From positions 1 through 64,000 of the forward strand of contig JAFEAM010000023.1 in NCBI GenBank assembly GCA_018266395.1: a DNA stretch of 64,000 nt, in the 5' to 3' direction. How positions within the stretch are numbered: position 1 is the stretch's first letter; every line of letters begins with the position of its first letter. The stretch is from Bacteroidota bacterium. GTDB lineage: Bacteria > Bacteroidota > Bacteroidia > Cytophagales > Cyclobacteriaceae. Of the stretch, positions 15,640 to 26,200 are shown piece by piece. Made by a program: the position numbers and the translations under genes. The notes below the pieces were generated by a model, which made no database searches, was not told where the DNA came from, and saw only the letters and a program-made list of their open reading frames with translations.

Positions 15640-16326
15640 ATGGCAAAGACGGAAGAAAAGAAGGATATACTTGAAAATGCAGAGGTTCTCGCCGAAAAGG
15701 TTGAGGGGGCTGAGCATTGGATAGAAAGGAATCCCAAGATTGTATTTGGCGTTTTAGGCGTCATACTGTTAATCGTGGCCGGGTACTTTGGCTACCGTTA
15801 CTGGATGGGCGGCCAGGAAGAGGAAGCGCAGAAAGAGATGTTTCAGGCCGTCCGCTATTTCGAGGCAGATAGTCTCAATCTTGCCATGGACGGCGATGGA
15901 AACAATCTTGGCTTCAAGCAGATTGCTGATGACTACTCAATGACCCCTGCCGGAAATCTCGCGCATTTCTACGCCGGCGCCATCTGCCTTAAGCAAGGCA
16001 AGTATCAGTTGGCGATCTTCTATCTGGATCAGTTCAAGTCCGGCGACCAGCTTATCCAGGCACGTGCTTACAGTCTGATTGGCGATGCCAACATGGAGCA
16101 AAAGAAATACGAAGATGCGGCCGCTTACTACAGCAAGGCAGCCGACTATAAGCCCAACAAATATTTCACTCCCACTTACCTCATGAAAGCTGCATTAGCT
16201 TATGAGAAGCTCAATCAGAACGACAAGGCGATCAAGGCCTACCAACGCGTGATCGATGAATATTGGGACAGCAGTGACTTTCAGAATGCAAGAAAACTGA
16301 AGGCCAGGCTGGAGCCTCACTCGTGA
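15640..16326 (+). CDS. membrane-anchored tetratricopeptide repeat protein (YfgM-like layout)
   Basis: The 228-residue product begins with a charged coiled-coil-like segment (KKDILENAEVLAEKVEGAEHWIERN), then one transmembrane helix (about 33-52: IVFGVLGVILLIVAGYFGYRYW), then TPR units (for example LAHFYAGAICLKQGKYQLAI, ARAYSLIGDANMEQKKYEDAAAYY and ALAYEKLNQNDKAIKAYQRVI). The single N-terminal anchor plus periplasmic TPRs resembles YfgM, a Sec-associated chaperone-like protein. The gene commonly precedes ribH in Bacteroidota. It has its own consensus promoter and ends at a strong terminator-like hairpin. Specific function is unproven. Confidence 0.8.
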   Translation: MAKTEEKKDILENAEVLAEKVEGAEHWIERNPKIVFGVLGVILLIVAGYFGYRYWMGGQEEEAQKEMFQAVRYFEADSLNLAMDGDGNNLGFKQIADDYSMTPAGNLAHFYAGAICLKQGKYQLAIFYLDQFKSGDQLIQARAYSLIGDANMEQKKYEDAAAYYSKAADYKPNKYFTPTYLMKAALAYEKLNQNDKAIKAYQRVIDEYWDSSDFQNARKLKARLEPHS

Positions 16327-16344
16327 TCGTTATTTAATATCTTT

Positions 16345-16372
16345 AGGGGATGGCAGATGCCATCCCTTTTTT
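16345..16372 (+). terminator. intrinsic terminator between the TPR gene and ribH
   Basis: An 8-bp stem GGGATGGC (16347-16354) with GCCATCCC (16359-16366), extended by two weaker pairs, has a 4-nt loop and is followed by TTTTTT. It ends only 11 bp before the ribH start codon. A possible weak -7 element TATCTTTA (16338-16345) lies just in front, so it could instead be a 5' hairpin of a ribH transcript. Confidence 0.75.
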
Positions 16373-16383
16373 ATTTCTGAATC

Positions 16384-16854
16384 ATGGCAGGAATTATCTC
16401 ATCCGTAAAAGGAAATAGTAAGATCAGGCTCGATAACAAGCGTTTTGCCATTGTCGTTGCCGAGTGGAACGAAGAGATAACCGGCGCACTCTATGAAGGC
16501 GCCTATCAGGCCCTGCGACAGCTGGGTGTAAAAGAGAAACACATCATCCGGAAAGATGTACCGGGCAGCTATGAACTTCCGCTTGGAGCCCAGTGGATGG
16601 CAGAGCAAAAGGAAGTAGATGCCGTGATCTGCCTGGGTTGCGTCATCAAAGGCGACACTCCACACTTTGATTATATCTGTCAGGCTGTAGCCCAGGGGAT
16701 CATGAAAGTGAACCTCCGTTTCGGTAAACCGGTGGCTTTTGGCGTTTTGACAACGCTCACTCGGCAGCAGGCCCTTGAGAGGGCCGGCGGCAAGCTTGGT
16801 AACAAAGGCGAGGAGGCTGCCTGGACGGTGGTAAAGATGCTGGAACAACGCTAG
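16384..16854 (+). CDS. ribH: 6,7-dimethyl-8-ribityllumazine synthase
   Basis: RibH condenses 5-amino-6-ribitylaminouracil with 3,4-dihydroxy-2-butanone 4-phosphate in the penultimate step of riboflavin synthesis. The 156-residue product has the family motifs FAIVVAEWNEEIT (substrate binding), VPGSYELPLGA and GCVIKGDTPHFDYI with His94 as the likely acid/base. Length is normal. No FMN riboswitch can fit: only 11 bp separate it from the upstream hairpin. Other riboflavin genes are not in this window. Confidence 0.96.
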   Translation: MAGIISSVKGNSKIRLDNKRFAIVVAEWNEEITGALYEGAYQALRQLGVKEKHIIRKDVPGSYELPLGAQWMAEQKEVDAVICLGCVIKGDTPHFDYICQAVAQGIMKVNLRFGKPVAFGVLTTLTRQQALERAGGKLGNKGEEAAWTVVKMLEQR

Positions 16855-16906
16855 CCCTTCATACAAGGCGTCAAACCCTATGTCGCCATATTCAGTTAAA
16901 GGAACC

Positions 16907-19324
16907 ATGTTCAGGTTCTTCCTTCTGGCATTGGTATGCTCTCTCGATGCCCTTGGTCAGACTGTTGAGACTGTCGGCAAAGTGGTGGATGACGGGACGG
17001 GTTACCCTTTGCCCTTCGTGAACATCGTTGTAAAACGAACCCGCCAGGGCGTCACTACTGATATCGAGGGAAGATTTCGTCTGATTAGTTCTCCCGGGGA
17101 TACTGTGGAATTCCGGTATGTTGGGTTTGAGACTGGACGAATGGTATTTCACAGTTCATCCGCCAATATCATCGTGCGACTCAGGGAAAGCACTACAGAA
17201 CTCCGTGAGATAGTAATACGACCAGGAGACAATCCTGCCTTACGAATAATCCGGAGGGTGATAGCAAACAAACCGTTGAATGATCCGGATCAAATTGATG
17301 GCTACATATGTCACAGTTACAATAAGCTCGTGTGCAGTCTTGCATTGACCGGCACGGCATCTGCCTTTGGAAAAGACTCTTTGAAAGTCAAGACTTTCAT
17401 TGAGCGCAATAACGCATTTGTCAGCGAGAGCTACACTTTGAGAAAATACCGCAAACCTGATCAGTTGAAAGAAGTCGTCCTGGCCAATCGATTCTCAGGT
17501 ATCAAGGATCCATTCTTTGCTTTTCTTGCAACAGATCTTCAGCCCTTCGGTTTTTACAAGGACTTCGTCCCCCTGATGGGGTCCCCCTATCTCAACCCCA
17601 TTGGCGAAGGTGCGTTGAGCCGTTACGACTACACGCTGATGGATACTGTACTTCAAGGCCAGGACTCTTTGTTTGTCATCGCTTTTCAACCGCTTCCCGG
17701 CAAGGTGTTTGAGTCACTTGAGGGGCAGCTTCATATTTCATCAGATGGGTATGCGCTCCAGCACGTGCTGGCTCAGCCCTCTGATCATCATCAATTGATG
17801 GAGGCCAGGATTCAGCAGCAGTACAGGAAGACTGACGGTCGATGGTTTCCGGTGATGCTCAACAGCGAAATCATTTTTAATGAATATCAGGTCCGTAACA
17901 TCCGACCCTATTATTACAGCAGGAGCTATGTCAGTGATATCTCTTTTTCTGTCAGCTTGTCGAGGAAGGACTTTGATTTGCTACAAGTCTCTTTTGATCC
18001 GCTCGCAAACCGGCGGCCGGATTCGACATGGAGGCGCCTACGGGTGGATTCCATTTCACAAAAAGAACAGAACACTTATCACTTCTATGACTCAGCAAGG
18101 TCGAAGACCAGGTCCCTGAATACGATGATGAAATTTGCAGAGGGCGCCATGGTGGGGAGATTCAAGGCAGGCCCCTTCTACTTACCTACCGAGTACCTCA
18201 TGCGATTCAATCAATACGAAGGATTCAGACCGGGCATTGGGATTCAGACGGGAGAGACAATATCCCGGCTCTTCAGTCTCGAAGGTTATGCTGGATATGG
18301 TTTCCGTGACAAGGCAGTTAAGTATGGCGGCGGACTTATCGTGAATTTGAATCCAAGAACAAACGGTCAACTCAGTATTCGCTGGGTACAAGATGTGTTT
18401 GAGCCAGCCAATTCGGATTTCATCAGGGGACAGAATCTCAGCGGAAGCCAGGCTTTCAGACGCTTTTTGGCAGCGCGCATGGATTCCGTCACTAGAATGA
18501 ATGTCGTGTATGAATGGAAGCCGTCCCGACCCTTAACCCTGAAAGTATTTGCGCAGCGTGAAGAAAGAAATCCTGCTTATCAATACAACTACCTGCCCAA
18601 CGGAGATCCCACGCAGAAGGCTGTGAATTTCACTACTGCGATGATCGGCGGGCAATTGAGGCTTGCCTTTCACGAACCCTACACACAGATCGGTCAGTTC
18701 AGCATCCCCACTCAACTCCCCAACCCGCTCCTTATGATCAGCATTTCAAAAGCATTTGACGGCTGGCTGGGAGGAGCCTATGACTTTTCCAGAATTGAAC
18801 TTCAATGGGATCATTTCATCCGGTGGGCCGGTGGCGGGAAGACCAGTTATGAAGTCGCATTAGGAACTGCTGACGGGAATATCCCCTACCCTTACCTGTT
18901 TAATGGTCGTGGTACACTCCATCCGCACACGGTATCCCAGGGTATCCTGATACAGAATTATTTCCAGACGATGGACTTATATGAGTTCGTTTCAGATCAA
19001 TACGCCTATCTGTTTTTACAGCATAATCTCGGTCGTCTCACGGGAAATCGAAGCAAATACTTTAGACCTGAACTTTCACTGATTCAGAATTCGGGGTGGG
19101 GAAATCTCAGGCAGCCACAAGATCATATTGGAATACCCATCAATACTATGGAGAAAGGATTCTTCGAAAGCGGATTGGTACTGAACAATCTGATCCGTTT
19201 TAAATACGTGAACCTGCTTTACTTTGGTGTGGGTGCGGGCTATTTCTATCGCTATGGCGCTTATGCCCATCCGAACAATACAGACAACGGTTTATGGAAA
19301 TTCTTTGTAACGATGACACTGTAG
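16907..19324 (+). CDS. DUF5686 outer-membrane protein with carboxypeptidase-regulatory-like domain
   Basis: The 805-residue product has a signal peptide (MFRFFLLALVCSLDALG), a CarboxypepD_reg-like Ig domain (about 20-105: VGKVVDDGTGYPLPFVNIVV ... GVTTDIEGRFRLIS), then a DUF5686 region rich in aromatic, alternating beta-strand segments and ending in FFVTMTL. Such a C-terminal beta-barrel with a plug-like N-terminal domain suggests an outer-membrane protein. The fold is shared with TonB-receptor accessory proteins, but no TonB box is visible. I prefer ATG 16907 over 16880 because it yields a clean signal peptide. It lies 52 bp after ribH. Function is unknown. Confidence 0.8.
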   Translation: MFRFFLLALVCSLDALGQTVETVGKVVDDGTGYPLPFVNIVVKRTRQGVTTDIEGRFRLISSPGDTVEFRYVGFETGRMVFHSSSANIIVRLRESTTELREIVIRPGDNPALRIIRRVIANKPLNDPDQIDGYICHSYNKLVCSLALTGTASAFGKDSLKVKTFIERNNAFVSESYTLRKYRKPDQLKEVVLANRFSGIKDPFFAFLATDLQPFGFYKDFVPLMGSPYLNPIGEGALSRYDYTLMDTVLQGQDSLFVIAFQPLPGKVFESLEGQLHISSDGYALQHVLAQPSDHHQLMEARIQQQYRKTDGRWFPVMLNSEIIFNEYQVRNIRPYYYSRSYVSDISFSVSLSRKDFDLLQVSFDPLANRRPDSTWRRLRVDSISQKEQNTYHFYDSARSKTRSLNTMMKFAEGAMVGRFKAGPFYLPTEYLMRFNQYEGFRPGIGIQTGETISRLFSLEGYAGYGFRDKAVKYGGGLIVNLNPRTNGQLSIRWVQDVFEPANSDFIRGQNLSGSQAFRRFLAARMDSVTRMNVVYEWKPSRPLTLKVFAQREERNPAYQYNYLPNGDPTQKAVNFTTAMIGGQLRLAFHEPYTQIGQFSIPTQLPNPLLMISISKAFDGWLGGAYDFSRIELQWDHFIRWAGGGKTSYEVALGTADGNIPYPYLFNGRGTLHPHTVSQGILIQNYFQTMDLYEFVSDQYAYLFLQHNLGRLTGNRSKYFRPELSLIQNSGWGNLRQPQDHIGIPINTMEKGFFESGLVLNNLIRFKYVNLLYFGVGAGYFYRYGAYAHPNNTDNGLWKFFVTMTL

Positions 19325-19342
19325 ACATTTGTCCCAAAAAAC

Positions 19343-19369
19343 GAAAACCAGCCTCATGAGCTGGTCTTC
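19343..19369. terminator. bidirectional hairpin between convergent DUF5686 and icd genes
   Basis: Stem ACCAGC (19347-19352) pairs with GCTGGT (19360-19365), with further GAA/TTC pairing outside. It lies between two convergent stop codons (19324 and 19392), with A-rich sequence on the left serving as T-tract for the minus strand. The plus side has only a weak T-tract. Confidence 0.6.
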
Positions 19370-19391
19370 AAATATTTCATACCAAATTGCG

Positions 19392-20618
19392 CTACATGTT
19401 CCTGACAATCTCCTGCCCGAATTCCGAGCATTTCAGGAGTGTTGCTCCTTCCATCAGGCGATGGAAATCGTAGGTAACTTTCTTGGCTGCAATGGCCGCT
19501 TCCAGTCCCTTGTAGATGGCATCCGCCACTTCCTGCCATCCCATATACTCAAACATCATGGCGCCTGAGAGAATGACGGAACCGGGATTCACTTTATCCT
19601 GGCCCGCGTACTTGGGTGCAGTTCCATGGGTTGCCTCAAAGATTGCATGGCCTGTAACATAGTTGACGTTACCCCCTGGGGCGATACCAATGCCTCCCAC
19701 TATTGCGGCAAGTGCATCGGAGATATAGTCGCCATTGAGGTTCAGGGTTGCCACCACTGAGTATTCATCCGGGCGCAACAGGATTTGTTGGAGAAAGGCA
19801 TCAGCAATGGAATCTTTAATCACGATTTTATGTCCACCCTTTTCGATCACCTGCCATGGGCCGCCATCCAGATCTTTCGCTCCAAATTCGTTCTTGGCCA
19901 GTGCATAGCCCCAGTCGCGGAATCCGCCTTCTGTGAACTTCATGATGTTGCCTTTGTGCACCAACGTCACGTTTGGCTTCTTATGACTGATCGCATATTC
20001 AAGGGCGGATCGTACCAATCGTTCAGTGCCTTCCCTGGAAACAGGTTTGATGCCTATACCTGATGTTTCCGGAAACCGGATCTTCTTGTACAACTTGGGG
20101 AACGAGTCGCGGAAATTGCTAAGGAATTTCTTGTTGTCATCAGTACCTTGCTGGAACTCGATGCCGGCATAAATATCCTCAGTATTCTCCCTGAAGATGA
20201 CCATATCAGTCTTGTGCGGCTCTTTTACAGGTGAAGGAACTCCCTTGAACCATCGTACCGGTCGCACGCAGGCATACAAATCAAGATCCTGCCGAAGAGC
20301 CACGTTTAAAGAACGGATGCCTCCACCAACAGGTGTTGTAAGCGGCCCTTTGATTCCCACCAGGTATTCCTTGAATGCTGCGAGTGTTTCTTCCGGCATC
20401 CAGTTCCCGGTTTTGTTAAAAGCCTTTTCGCCGGCGAGGACTTCCTTCCACTGGATCTTTCTCTTGCCTTTGTAAACCTTTTCTACTGCCTTGTCAAAAA
20501 CCAATTGTGATGCGGGCCAAATATCAACGCCGGTCCCATCGCCTTCAATGAAAGGAATAACCGGCATATCGGGTACATTCAATTTTCCGTTTTGAATACT
20601 AATCTTCTGGTCACTCAT
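19392..20618 (-). CDS. icd: NADP-dependent isocitrate dehydrogenase
   Basis: This enzyme oxidatively decarboxylates isocitrate to 2-oxoglutarate in the TCA cycle. The 408-residue product belongs to the E. coli-type dimeric family: [14 protein letters not shown] at the N-terminus, the substrate serine in [18 protein letters not shown] (Ser103), [25 protein letters not shown] and the late [16 protein letters not shown] with [10 protein letters not shown]. Ser103 is the position phosphorylated by AceK in E. coli; no aceK is seen here. NADP use is inferred from the family. A TAATTTTCG-like -7 element lies about 50 bp upstream of its ATG on the minus strand. Confidence 0.95.
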   Translation of the reverse strand: MSDQKISIQNGKLNVPDMPVIPFIEGDGTGVDIWPASQLVFDKAVEKVYKGKRKIQWKEVLAGEKAFNKTGNWMPEETLAAFKEYLVGIKGPLTTPVGGGIRSLNVALRQDLDLYACVRPVRWFKGVPSPVKEPHKTDMVIFRENTEDIYAGIEFQQGTDDNKKFLSNFRDSFPKLYKKIRFPETSGIGIKPVSREGTERLVRSALEYAISHKKPNVTLVHKGNIMKFTEGGFRDWGYALAKNEFGAKDLDGGPWQVIEKGGHKIVIKDSIADAFLQQILLRPDEYSVVATLNLNGDYISDALAAIVGGIGIAPGGNVNYVTGHAIFEATHGTAPKYAGQDKVNPGSVILSGAMMFEYMGWQEVADAIYKGLEAAIAAKKVTYDFHRLMEGATLLKCSEFGQEIVRNM

Positions 20619-20738
20619 TTTGTCTGATTTAAGGAATTCCTGTGAATAATAGGTTCTGTGTAAACGCTCGAAAATTAGGAAAATAACGGAAGAATGAAAG
20701 AAATTGGGAGTTCTAAAATGAACTGAAAGTCACGATTC

Positions 20739-21296
20739 ATGAACCTTCTGCTCTTCCTGCTTTTGCTTTTTAATAACCAGGCTGATCCATCTGAAGCTGT
20801 CTGTGTTTCCGCCGAAGAAAAGAAACTTTATGATATGATTATGGACTACAGGAAAAGCCTGAAGCTGGAGCCTATCCCTTATTCGGCCAAATTGACCCTT
20901 GTGGCTCAGACGCACGTAAGGGACCTGGCTGCACACTTCGACTACGAGAATCGCGGGGACTGCAATCCGCACAGTTGGTCAGATCAGGGAAAGTGGACGC
21001 CCTGCTGTTACACCTCAGATCATTCTAAGGCCTCCTGCATGTGGGACAAACCGAAGGAAATTTCCGGTTACGAAGGTGCAGGTTATGAAATTGCCTACTT
21101 CAGTTCGGGGGGAGCTTCAGCCGCCGAGGGTCTTGACGGATGGAAGAAAAGCCCCGGCCACAATCCTCTTCTTATTAATTCCGGTACCTGGCAGAAACTT
21201 CACTGGCAGGCCATAGGCATCGGAATTTACGAGCAATATGCTGTGGTGTGGTTTGGCGAACCGGCAGACAAGTCAAAACTGAAAGTCTGCCATTAA
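20739..21296 (+). CDS. exported CAP-domain (SCP/PR1-like) protein
   Basis: The 185-residue product starts with a very hydrophobic leader (MNLLLFLLLLFNNQ) and then a CAP fold: KKLYDMIMDYRKSLKLEPIPYS, LTLVAQTHVRDLAAHFD, a Cys-containing middle (CNPHSWSDQGKWTPCCY), AAEGLDGWKKSPGHNPLLI and AIGIGIYEQYAVVWFGE. Conserved CAP histidines appear at HVRDLAAH and GHNPLL. Five or more cysteines after export suggest disulfides. Bacterial CAP proteins are diverse and this one's activity is unknown. It is divergent from icd and convergent with panB, which ends 3 bp away. Confidence 0.82.
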   Translation: MNLLLFLLLLFNNQADPSEAVCVSAEEKKLYDMIMDYRKSLKLEPIPYSAKLTLVAQTHVRDLAAHFDYENRGDCNPHSWSDQGKWTPCCYTSDHSKASCMWDKPKEISGYEGAGYEIAYFSSGGASAAEGLDGWKKSPGHNPLLINSGTWQKLHWQAIGIGIYEQYAVVWFGEPADKSKLKVCH

Positions 21297-21299
21297 TTG

Positions 21300-22118
21300 T
21301 CAATACTTCTCAGAGTCGTCCGGGAATTTTCTTGACTTGACATCCGAAACATAGTGCCGGACGGCGTCGTTGATTGTCTTATTCAGATCTGCATATTGTC
21401 GCAGAAACCGTGGTTTGAATTCCTGGGTAATACCCAGCATGTCCTGCATGACCAACACCTGGCCATCGACTTCAGGTCCTGCTCCTATGCCAATGACCGG
21501 AATCCTTAGCTTTCGAGCCACTCTTCCTGCCAACTCGGATGGGATTTTTTCCAGCACAAGACCGAAACATCCGCATTCCTCCAAGAGTTGTGCATCCTCA
21601 AGCAAACGATTGGCCTCGTCTGTCTCTTTCGCGCGGACGGCATAAGTCCCAAACTTGTAAATGGACTGCGGCATGAGCCCCAGATGTCCCATCACAGGCA
21701 CGCCGGCGCTCAGAATCCTCAGGACAGATTCCTTTACTTCGCTGCCTCCTTCCAGTTTGACGGCATGTGCGCCAGACTCCTTCATGATCCGGATGGAGGA
21801 TCTCAAGGCTTCACCTGAACTTCCCTGATAGTAGCCGAAGGGGATGTCCACCACGATCAATGCGCGTTTAACGGCTCTGACTACCGAGGTGGCATGATAG
21901 ATCATCTGATCCAGTGTGATGGGCAAGGTGGTTTCATTGCCCGCCATGACATTGGATGCCGAATCTCCGACAAGAACCACATCTATACCTGCCCTGTCTA
22001 TTAATTTAGCCATGCTATAATCGTAAGCAGTAAGCATAGCAATCTTTTCACCACGATTCTTCATTTCCTGAAGTTGGTGCGTCGTGATGCGTCGTATTTC
22101 AGGTTTTACACTGGACAT
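21300..22118 (-). CDS. panB: 3-methyl-2-oxobutanoate hydroxymethyltransferase
   Basis: PanB makes ketopantoate from 2-oxoisovalerate and methylenetetrahydrofolate, the first committed step to pantothenate and CoA. The 272-residue product is full length, with [39 protein letters not shown] (metal/substrate region), [15 protein letters not shown] and [20 protein letters not shown], all PanB signatures. It sits 24 bp downstream of a PyrR-like gene on the same strand. No panC or panD is nearby. Confidence 0.95.
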   Translation of the reverse strand: MSSVKPEIRRITTHQLQEMKNRGEKIAMLTAYDYSMAKLIDRAGIDVVLVGDSASNVMAGNETTLPITLDQMIYHATSVVRAVKRALIVVDIPFGYYQGSSGEALRSSIRIMKESGAHAVKLEGGSEVKESVLRILSAGVPVMGHLGLMPQSIYKFGTYAVRAKETDEANRLLEDAQLLEECGCFGLVLEKIPSELAGRVARKLRIPVIGIGAGPEVDGQVLVMQDMLGITQEFKPRFLRQYADLNKTINDAVRHYVSDVKSRKFPDDSEKY

Positions 22119-22142
22119 GTTGTTGGCCGTTCTAATCCCATC

Positions 22143-22649
22143 TTAGTGCAAATACACCGCCGGTTTTCTGGAGAGATTCACCTCCACATGGTCCGACAAA
22201 GTTGTACTGAGAGCATAACCCGTATAGGTGGGTTGTACCGGGAATTGCGGATGACTTCTGTTTACGAGAACAGCCACCTCAATTCTTGACACCTGGGTAT
22301 TCAATAATGGCTTCATTGCATAAGTGAGCACCCGACCCGTGTTCAGCACATCATCAATCAATACCACCACTTTCTTCCTGAGGCTTGCGGGATCGACATC
22401 GAGTGTCACTTCATCCTGCTGAGGCAGGTCCTTGTTAATGGCAACTTTGACCACCTGAATTTTGATCGGTGAGATTGTCGTCATCTCCTTCTCCAGTTCT
22501 CGCGCCAGGCTGTAGCCCTGCCCCTCAATGCCAGCAAACACGATGGAATTCTCTGCGATGTTATTCTCATAGATCTGATACGCCATCCTTCTGATCTTTT
22601 GCCGGATCTGGGACTCGCTCAATACCAGACTCTTCTTATCCTCCGCCAT
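22143..22649 (-). CDS. PyrR-like phosphoribosyltransferase family protein
   Basis: The 168-residue product has a type I phosphoribosyltransferase fold with the PRPP loop VVVLIDDVLNTGRVL and the PyrR-like N-terminal pattern (LSESQIRQKIRRMAYQIYENN, GIEGQGYSLARELEKEM). PyrR regulates pyrimidine genes or acts as uracil phosphoribosyltransferase in other bacteria. No pyr gene is adjacent here, so regulatory function cannot be assumed. I start it at ATG 22649; a TTG two codons upstream is also in frame. The neighbours are panB downstream and an Lrp-type regulator upstream, all on the minus strand. Confidence 0.8.
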   Translation of the reverse strand: MAEDKKSLVLSESQIRQKIRRMAYQIYENNIAENSIVFAGIEGQGYSLARELEKEMTTISPIKIQVVKVAINKDLPQQDEVTLDVDPASLRKKVVVLIDDVLNTGRVLTYAMKPLLNTQVSRIEVAVLVNRSHPQFPVQPTYTGYALSTTLSDHVEVNLSRKPAVYLH

Positions 22650-22678
22650 TTTCAAATTTTAAAGTCTAGAAATTCCTA

Positions 22679-23152
22679 TCAGAGCTCAGGGATCGGGATC
22701 ATCTTTGTGTCCTTCAGCGTGGACAAGATGACCATGGACTGCATGTTGTCCACCACTTCGATATTGGTGACTTTGTCCAGCATCAACTGCTGGTAAGACG
22801 GGATATCTGCAGCAACGATCTTCAGTATGAAGTCTGCCTGCCCGGTGACATGATGACACTCCACTATCTCTTTTATCTGAGAAATGGCCTGCATGAACTT
22901 TGCAATATTCTCCTTATTGTGTCCCTTCAGTGTAACCATCACAAACGTACTGACGCCCAATCCTACGCTCGCAGCATCCACCACAGCGTGGTAACTCCTG
23001 ATTACTCCTGCCGTTTCAAGCTTTTTTACTCTTTCAAGGGTCGGTGCAGGTGAAAGTCCGATCTCCTGAGCCAGCTGCGCATTGGTAATATTTGAATTGG
23101 TCTGAAGAAGCTCCAGAATCTTACGGTCTGTTATGTCCAGCTTGATCTTCAT
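22679..23152 (-). CDS. Lrp/AsnC family transcriptional regulator
   Basis: The 157-residue product has an N-terminal helix-turn-helix (LDITDRKILELLQTNSNITNAQLAQEIGLSPAPTLERVKKLE, residues about 4-46 in two parts) and a C-terminal RAM/AsnC ligand-binding domain (TFVMVTLKGHNKENIAKF, then VTGQADFILKIVAADIPSYQQLM). Length is typical. Such proteins form octamers and respond to amino acids; the ligand is not predictable here. It is the first gene of a minus-strand run with the PyrR-like gene and panB. Confidence 0.9.
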   Translation of the reverse strand: MKIKLDITDRKILELLQTNSNITNAQLAQEIGLSPAPTLERVKKLETAGVIRSYHAVVDAASVGLGVSTFVMVTLKGHNKENIAKFMQAISQIKEIVECHHVTGQADFILKIVAADIPSYQQLMLDKVTNIEVVDNMQSMVILSTLKDTKMIPIPEL

Positions 23153-23207
23153 GCTTTGAAATTTAATCTAAAGTTAACAAGAAGGGGGGAACTATAAAGA
23201 CAGACAC

Positions 23208-26200
23208 TTACTGCCGCACAAATCGCATAACCTTCCTCGACTGGGAAGTCTCAACTATTACAACATATAGACCTGATGTCAGAAAGGATAAATCATGCAC
23301 GGTTTGATTCAGCCCAGCCTGGCAAGGAGTTTCCCATCGGTAAGCCCGCTTGCCCTGGTTGTCATAAACACTGATAACCGCTGTCCCGGGCCCCTCTTCT
23401 ACCCAGTCGATGCGGACGGTGCCTGAAGTTGGGTTGGGGTAAGGATCGAAAAAGTAAGGCTCATGGTCAAGAGCAAGGCAGCGTTTGTTGTTATCCTGGG
23501 CGGTATCTTTTTCAAGCAGAATTTCAGCGCATATATAGTTCAGGTCAGACTGAGTGGCCGAAAATGTGAATGACAAGGTTTGGGTGGTGGACTCTCCGGG
23601 CTGAATGGCGAATTGTAAATTTTCATTTACGACGGCTTTGTTGGACAGGAACAACGCCACTTCGGCTCCGTAAAAAGGGATGTTACTGTTGTTCAAGATC
23701 GACACCTTGCATTTTAGCTTCCCGCTTACTGGGTCTGTCACCAGGCTAATATCATATAGAATAAGATCGATCACTGGGTTGAGAATAATAATAGGAACAG
23801 ATTTGGTATCTGAACATCCAAGAGCATTGCTGGCTTTCAACTGCGCAGAGTAGGTACCAAGTGATGAAGAATAAGTGTAAACGTCTGAGGAGCGTGTTGA
23901 ATATGATGGAATCTTGTCGAAAAACGTCCATTGGTAGCTGGTGGCGCCTGTTGACAGATTATTGAACTGCACAGTGAGCGGGGCAGAACCACGGTCAGGC
24001 GTCGCCGTAAAGGCGGCTACCGGTGTGGGGTTGACGCCAATAGTTTTTGAAGTAGTGTACTGGCAGCCTGAAGCATGGGTGGTCGTCATTTTGACGTTGT
24101 AATTGCCTGGCAGGCTGAACACATAGTTTGCGGGATTACCACCGATTGAATTGCCGGCAAAATTCCAATTCCAGCCAGTCACAACATCACCATAAGTAAT
24201 TGATGCGTCAGTAAATTGGGTTGGTTGCCCGGCACACGGGTTTGTAAGACTGAAATTACCGGTTGATGCCTGAGGGACAAATACTGACTTCGATTTCACA
24301 TTTGCGCATCCATTGGATCCGGTAACGGTAAGCATTGCTGGAAAAGTACCAGCAGAACTGAACGTGTAAGTGGGATTGGTCGTGGTGAAAGTGCTTGAAT
24401 TAATCTGCCACACTCTCGACTGAACGCCTCCACCCGACTGATCAGAAAATCTGGAGAGCTGATTAATGCACGTTGGGCCAAAGGTAAAATCGGCTACCGG
24501 CGATGACGCGATGTTTATCGATTTGGTTTGTGTACCTATGCAGCCCGCATCCGAAGTCGCGGTAAGCTGAACTAAATAAGTGCCGGGTGCAGTATAAGTA
24601 TAGGATGGTGTCATGGAAGTTGATGTGCCTCCTGATAGATCACCAAAGGACCAGTTCCATGTTGTAATGTTGCTGTCGGTGAGAGGTGATGTTGTATTTT
24701 GAAAGGGTGTTGCAGACTGGCTGCAGGAGAAGGGAGGAAGGCCGACGCTAAAGTCCGGCTGGGGAAGTGATGATATCTTCAGTGATTTACTGACCGCAAT
24801 CTGACATCCAATGGAGTTATTCGCCGTAAGGGTTACGTTGTAGTTTGCCGCCGCTGTATAAAGATGTCCAGGGTTGGCCTGGGTTGAGGTGGACCCATCT
24901 CCAAAATCCCAGAGATACCCTGCGTCTGCACCGGTTGTAACATTCTGAAAGGCCACCGTATTTCCCATGCAATCGTCCGACACATTGAATCCGACTGCAG
25001 GTCCCGTCAGCACTGTAGGGATATTTTGAATGGACTCCGTGTTACAGCCCGGGATGAAAGCCTTCAGGCTGATTTGCTGTGCAGTGGGTGATGAAAAGGA
25101 AGTTACCAGGTCCTTCTGTGTTGAGATCAGATTGCCATTGAGACGCCATTCCCATGTGGGATTGGAACCAGGATCGAAGGTGGCAGTGTTGGTGAGTGTG
25201 TAAGGGGCGTTGGTGCAGATAGGCGAGCTTCCCGGGAGGTTAAAATTGGCATTGGGTGCATTGAATATCTGAACAGACTGCATTGCCACGTTTGTACACG
25301 AGTTGGATGCCGTTACCGTTAATTGAGCGGTATAGACTCCAGCAGCGGCGTATGTATGCGACGGATTTGCAATTGCAGCAGTAGCTGCGTCGCCGAAGTC
25401 CCAGGAATAGTTAACTATGTTACCGGATACATTGGACGAAGAAAAATTCACTGGATAATTCGCACAAACATTTTGGGATGCAAGTGAAATGTCGGGGGCT
25501 ACCCCTGAGGTTATAGTTAATGGATGCGACCTGGAGGTCCAATTACCCATCCCGTCCTTTACCCTGAGGGAAATATTGAACGTACCGGAGTTTCCGGTCA
25601 ATACAACTGGCTGGGCGACCTGAGAGACCGCTGTCGATGAGAAACAATTGGATGGGAAGATGATAGAATATACGTTGGGCCCTGAACCATCTGTTGCCAG
25701 TCCCAACCAATCACTTTGCGCTTTGTACATCGAAAATCCCCACAGGTCTTTCGGGCTTGAGTAGAGACTCAAATCATCAATACTGGTTGGTGGACTGGAC
25801 AAGCCATTTCCAAAATTCACCCTGTGCAGGGTTCCGGCAGAACTTTGTGACTGAATAAATGCATAGAATTTACTATTATCCTGAACAAGCGAAATTCCGG
25901 ATGCATTGTTCAACAAAAAGGATGAGATTGTTGGCGAAGGGTCTTCAATGCCGGCATTGAAAACCAATTGATAAACCTTACCTACGCCTATTGCCGTCGC
26001 TGTAGCATACCATGTACTGCAGTCCTTCAGGAAAGAAATGCCGGAAAGCAGTGTGGAGCCCGTCACTTGTATCGGGTTTAGCAAGACAGGAATGTCCAGG
26101 TAAGAGGAGTTGAACTTTAGCCGAACAAGTGTTTCATTTCCAAGGTTGGCAAGGAAAAGGTATTTTGAACCTGACTCTTCAACGATGGTCATATCAATTG

